In this document: positions 6,684-8,387 of the stretch, in pieces
How positions within the stretch are numbered: position 1 is the first letter of the stretch
Layout of the letters: every line of letters starts with the position of its first letter
Assembly (NCBI GenBank): GCA_934776915.1
Contig: CAKVNA010000031.1
Coordinates: forward strand, 1-8,387
Direction of reading: 5' to 3'
DNA length: 8,387 nt
Source: an uncultured Clostridia bacterium
GTDB taxonomy: Bacteria > Bacillota > Clostridia > Christensenellales > UBA1242
Translations under genes and position numbers: made by a program
The notes under the pieces: generated by a model
The model's database searches: none
What the model saw: only the letters and a program-made list of their open reading frames with translations
Told to the model about the DNA's origin: nothing

Positions 6684-8243
6684 TTATATGTCGTCATAAA
6701 GTCCGCCAGTTTTTATATCCCCCGTCACAAGACTACTGTTGCCACGGAAAATTATCTCGCTTTCGTCAACTTTATAAAAGTCCGCCATAATTTTGGCAAG
6801 TTTGCCATAACAAAATGACCCTTGGCAATGACCCATTGTGGCTCTCAATCTTCGCTTTACGCCGTCAGTTGTCAGTGGACTTATCGGCGAATTTTTAAGC
6901 AATTCCAAAATTTCACCTTTTGTTATCTTTTCGCAGTTGCAAACAATTTCGCCATAGTCGCCATTGCGTTTTATAAGTTTGTCAAGTTTGTCAGGACTTA
7001 GTTCAGAAACTCTAACATATGGCTTTCTTCTTACAATTTTCCTATCGGGGTCTAGCAAATCTTCATCAGTGTTCCCAACAACATTTATTTTCTTTAAATA
7101 TTCCACAACTTCATGTGCAAGTGCTGGGGCAGAGGTCAAGCCAGGCGAACATATCCCAGCAAGCGTCACAAAGCCCTTGTTTCTTTCGCTAAAATACAAC
7201 TCAAAGTCGTCACCCGTTTTCACCCTCACGCCCGCATAAAGTTTTATAACTTTGCGGAAGTTTATGTTTTTGACAAGTTTTGTTGCGTGAGATTTTATGT
7301 TTTTAAGCCCCTCGCTTGAAACTGCCGTGTCGTCAGCCGTTGTTTCTGTTGCTGTTGGGCCAAAAAACACATTGCCATGCACCGTTGGACATGCCAAAAT
7401 GCCTTTTCCATTTTTGCCGGGAAGAGGGAAGATTGGTCTGTGAACCAAACTGCCTTCACTATTATCCAGCAAAATATATTCACCCTTTACAAATTTTGTA
7501 GGGAATAACTTTTCAAAAAGCAACCTTGAAACCTCGTTTATGCCCGCTCCCGCACAATTTATAACGCTATCACAAATTACGCAATCGTCACCCGACAAAA
7601 CAACATAACAGCAGTCTTCTATATACTCATTTTCAAACATTCTTTCCAGTTTAGATAATTGCTGAAAGAATGTATCTGCGCTAAGATTAGAAACTATCTC
7701 TCTTGGAAGTTTAACAATCTTGTGAGGCTTAAAATTGAGTTTAATCTCACCCCCATTAAGCACCCCTTCTTCGCACAGAGACACACAAAAGTGATAAGGT
7801 GAAATTATGCAAGCGTCTTTTGCATAAAGCCCCCATTCAATGTCGTCTGCAAGATTTGGCTCAAGGGACAAAAGTTCATTTCGACCCAAAATTGACATAT
7901 TTTTGACACCATTTTTTGTGCCACGGGACAAAAGTTCTTCAAGTATTGGTCTGCTATCTTTATCCCCCACAACAAGGCTGCCACAATTTATTATCTTTTC
8001 CTTAAGCCTTTTTGCCGCCTCGTGATACATCTTAAGCCCCAAAACATTATATTTTGCCTTATTTGTGCCACATTCGCAGTCATATCCAGCGTGCAAAATG
8101 CCGCTGTTTGCCTTTGTTGCCCCAAGGGACACATCTTCACCCTTTTCAACAAGCACAGGGTGTTCCCCCATAAGCGACAACTCGTCAAACAAAAATGCTC
8201 CCACAATTCCGCCGCCAATAATACAAACTGACCTACTTTGCAT
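6684..8243 (-). CDS. FAD-dependent dehydrogenase with C-terminal BFD-like [2Fe-2S] domain (GlpA/LhgO-like)
   Basis: First gene of the minus-strand operon, 519 aa. The DAO fold starts with the FAD motif CIIGGGIVG (7-15) and LVEKGEDVSLGATKANSG (31-48), then HAGYD (51-55), the INCAGAG flavin-contact strand (228-234), GPTATE (295-300), and the closing segment LAGICSPGLTSAPALA (361-376). The C-terminal portion has C435 and C437 in VCNCEKIT and C473 and C478 in HCQGSFC, the CxC...CxxxxC ligand set of BFD-like [2Fe-2S] domains. This DAO plus BFD order is that of GlpA, the anaerobic glycerol-3-phosphate dehydrogenase. The ANSG...HAG segment is closer to the COG0579 (L-2-hydroxyglutarate oxidase-like) group. 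In Firmicutes such proteins are usually annotated as glycerol-3-phosphate dehydrogenase and accompany the two downstream genes. Substrate is therefore uncertain. The start is clear: AAGGAG (complement of 8251-8256) lies seven bases before ATG. Residues about 180-225 look like an extra, poorly conserved segment. Confidence 0.9.
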   Translation of the reverse strand: MQSRSVCIIGGGIVGAFLFDELSLMGEHPVLVEKGEDVSLGATKANSGILHAGYDCECGTNKAKYNVLGLKMYHEAAKRLKEKIINCGSLVVGDKDSRPILEELLSRGTKNGVKNMSILGRNELLSLEPNLADDIEWGLYAKDACIISPYHFCVSLCEEGVLNGGEIKLNFKPHKIVKLPREIVSNLSADTFFQQLSKLERMFENEYIEDCCYVVLSGDDCVICDSVINCAGAGINEVSRLLFEKLFPTKFVKGEYILLDNSEGSLVHRPIFPLPGKNGKGILACPTVHGNVFFGPTATETTADDTAVSSEGLKNIKSHATKLVKNINFRKVIKLYAGVRVKTGDDFELYFSERNKGFVTLAGICSPGLTSAPALAHEVVEYLKKINVVGNTDEDLLDPDRKIVRRKPYVRVSELSPDKLDKLIKRNGDYGEIVCNCEKITKGEILELLKNSPISPLTTDGVKRRLRATMGHCQGSFCYGKLAKIMADFYKVDESEIIFRGNSSLVTGDIKTGGLYDDI

Positions 8244-8250
8244 ATTTTCT

Positions 8251-8256
8251 CTCCTT
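8251..8256 (-). promoter_or_regulatory. Strong ribosome binding site of the redox operon
   Basis: The minus strand reads AAGGAG, a full anti-16S match, seven bases before the ATG at 8243. It fixes the start of the first gene of the operon. Confidence 0.75.
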
Positions 8257-8261
8257 TCTAT

Positions 8262-8290
8262 AGCATAAAGTTTTTAAGATTTTTAGTCAA
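8262..8290 (-). promoter_or_regulatory. Possible promoter of the redox operon
   Basis: On the minus strand TTGACT (8285-8290) is followed after 17 nt by TATGCT (8262-8267), matching five and four of six consensus bases. The predicted start near 8255 would fall inside the ribosome binding site, leaving an unusually short leader, which weakens the call. The true promoter may lie farther upstream, between 8291 and 8387. Confidence 0.3.
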
Positions 8291-8312
8291 GCAAATTGCC
8301 CCCAAAACCATT

Positions 8313-8340
8313 TTGTAAAATGAATAATTAGTGATAAAAT
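8313..8340 (+). promoter_or_regulatory. Possible promoter of the divergent gene at the right edge
   Basis: TTGTAA (8313-8318), 16 nt, then TAAAAT (8335-8340), four and five of six matches. The start would be near 8347, giving a leader of about 20 nt before ATG 8367. The -35 lies inside the inverted repeat CATTTT-GT-AAAATG (8309-8322), and the octamer AATAATTA occurs at 8323-8330 and 8338-8345, around the -10. These could be operator half-sites, but the region is A/T-rich. Confidence 0.4.
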
Positions 8341-8366
8341 AATTATGTGAAATAAAAGGGGTAAAT

Positions 8367-8387
8367 ATGAAATACATTTTGACCATT
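8367..8387 (+). CDS. Start of an unidentified gene, cut by window end
   Basis: ATG at 8367 opens a frame reading MKYILTI to the last base of the window. AAAGGGG (8355-8361) lies five bases upstream, the same spacing as in other genes here, and a plausible promoter precedes it. Seven codons are too few to assign a family. It is divergent from the redox operon, so it could be a regulator or a transporter of that pathway, but nothing in the visible residues shows this. Confidence 0.5.

Noticed and set aside
1..8387. CRISPR array, insertion sequence, prophage or defence system
   Set aside because: No regularly spaced direct repeats, transposase, integrase, terminal inverted repeats or known defence-domain motifs were seen on either strand.
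1..8387. Altered genetic code (TGA as Trp)
   Set aside because: All stops are TAA, which invited the idea, but every gene reads through intact with TGG as Trp and no in-frame TGA is needed.

Overview
The window looks like part of a low-GC chromosome of a Bacillota-type bacterium, most likely an uncultured Clostridia-like anaerobe. Reasons: A/T-rich intergenic DNA, strong AAGGAG-type ribosome binding sites, TAA as the stop of all six complete gene ends, and a three-gene redox operon of the kind common in anaerobic Firmicutes. The taxonomy is inference; no rRNA or other marker is present.

Layout: (1) 1-1004, the C-terminal ATPase part of the replicative helicase DnaB, cut by the window start. 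(2) 1005-1243, an A-rich spacer with a probable alaS promoter and short repeats, but no T-box. (3) 1244-3037, an unusually short alanyl-tRNA synthetase (597 aa) that keeps the catalytic core and editing site but has no room for the beta-barrel linker or the C-terminal C-Ala domain. (4) 3038-3111, a short gap holding an inverted pair of DnaA-box-like sequences, one a perfect TTATCCACA. (5) 3112-4806, an unrecognised exported or anchored protein with a repeated beta-solenoid-like pattern resembling DUF4097. (6) 4807-4993, a convergent gap with a hairpin able to terminate transcription from both sides.

The right half (4994-8243, minus strand) is a compact operon read right to left: a DAO-family flavoprotein with a C-terminal BFD-like [2Fe-2S] domain (GlpA/LhgO-like), a second flavoprotein with FAD and nucleotide folds (HcnB/OoxA-like), and a small cysteine-rich DUF1667 protein. 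Together they probably form a membrane-peripheral or soluble dehydrogenase, with glycerol-3-phosphate or another hydroxy/amino acid as donor. Electrons would pass from flavin to iron-sulfur centres to a second flavin. The substrate cannot be read from the sequence, and no glycerol kinase or transporter lies in the window. At the right edge a divergent gene begins at 8367 and is cut after seven codons.

I did not see a CRISPR array, insertion sequence, tRNA or rRNA, phage module or recognised defence system. The most unusual items are the minimal AlaRS, the DnaA-box pair, the solenoid surface protein and the domain arrangement of the redox operon.
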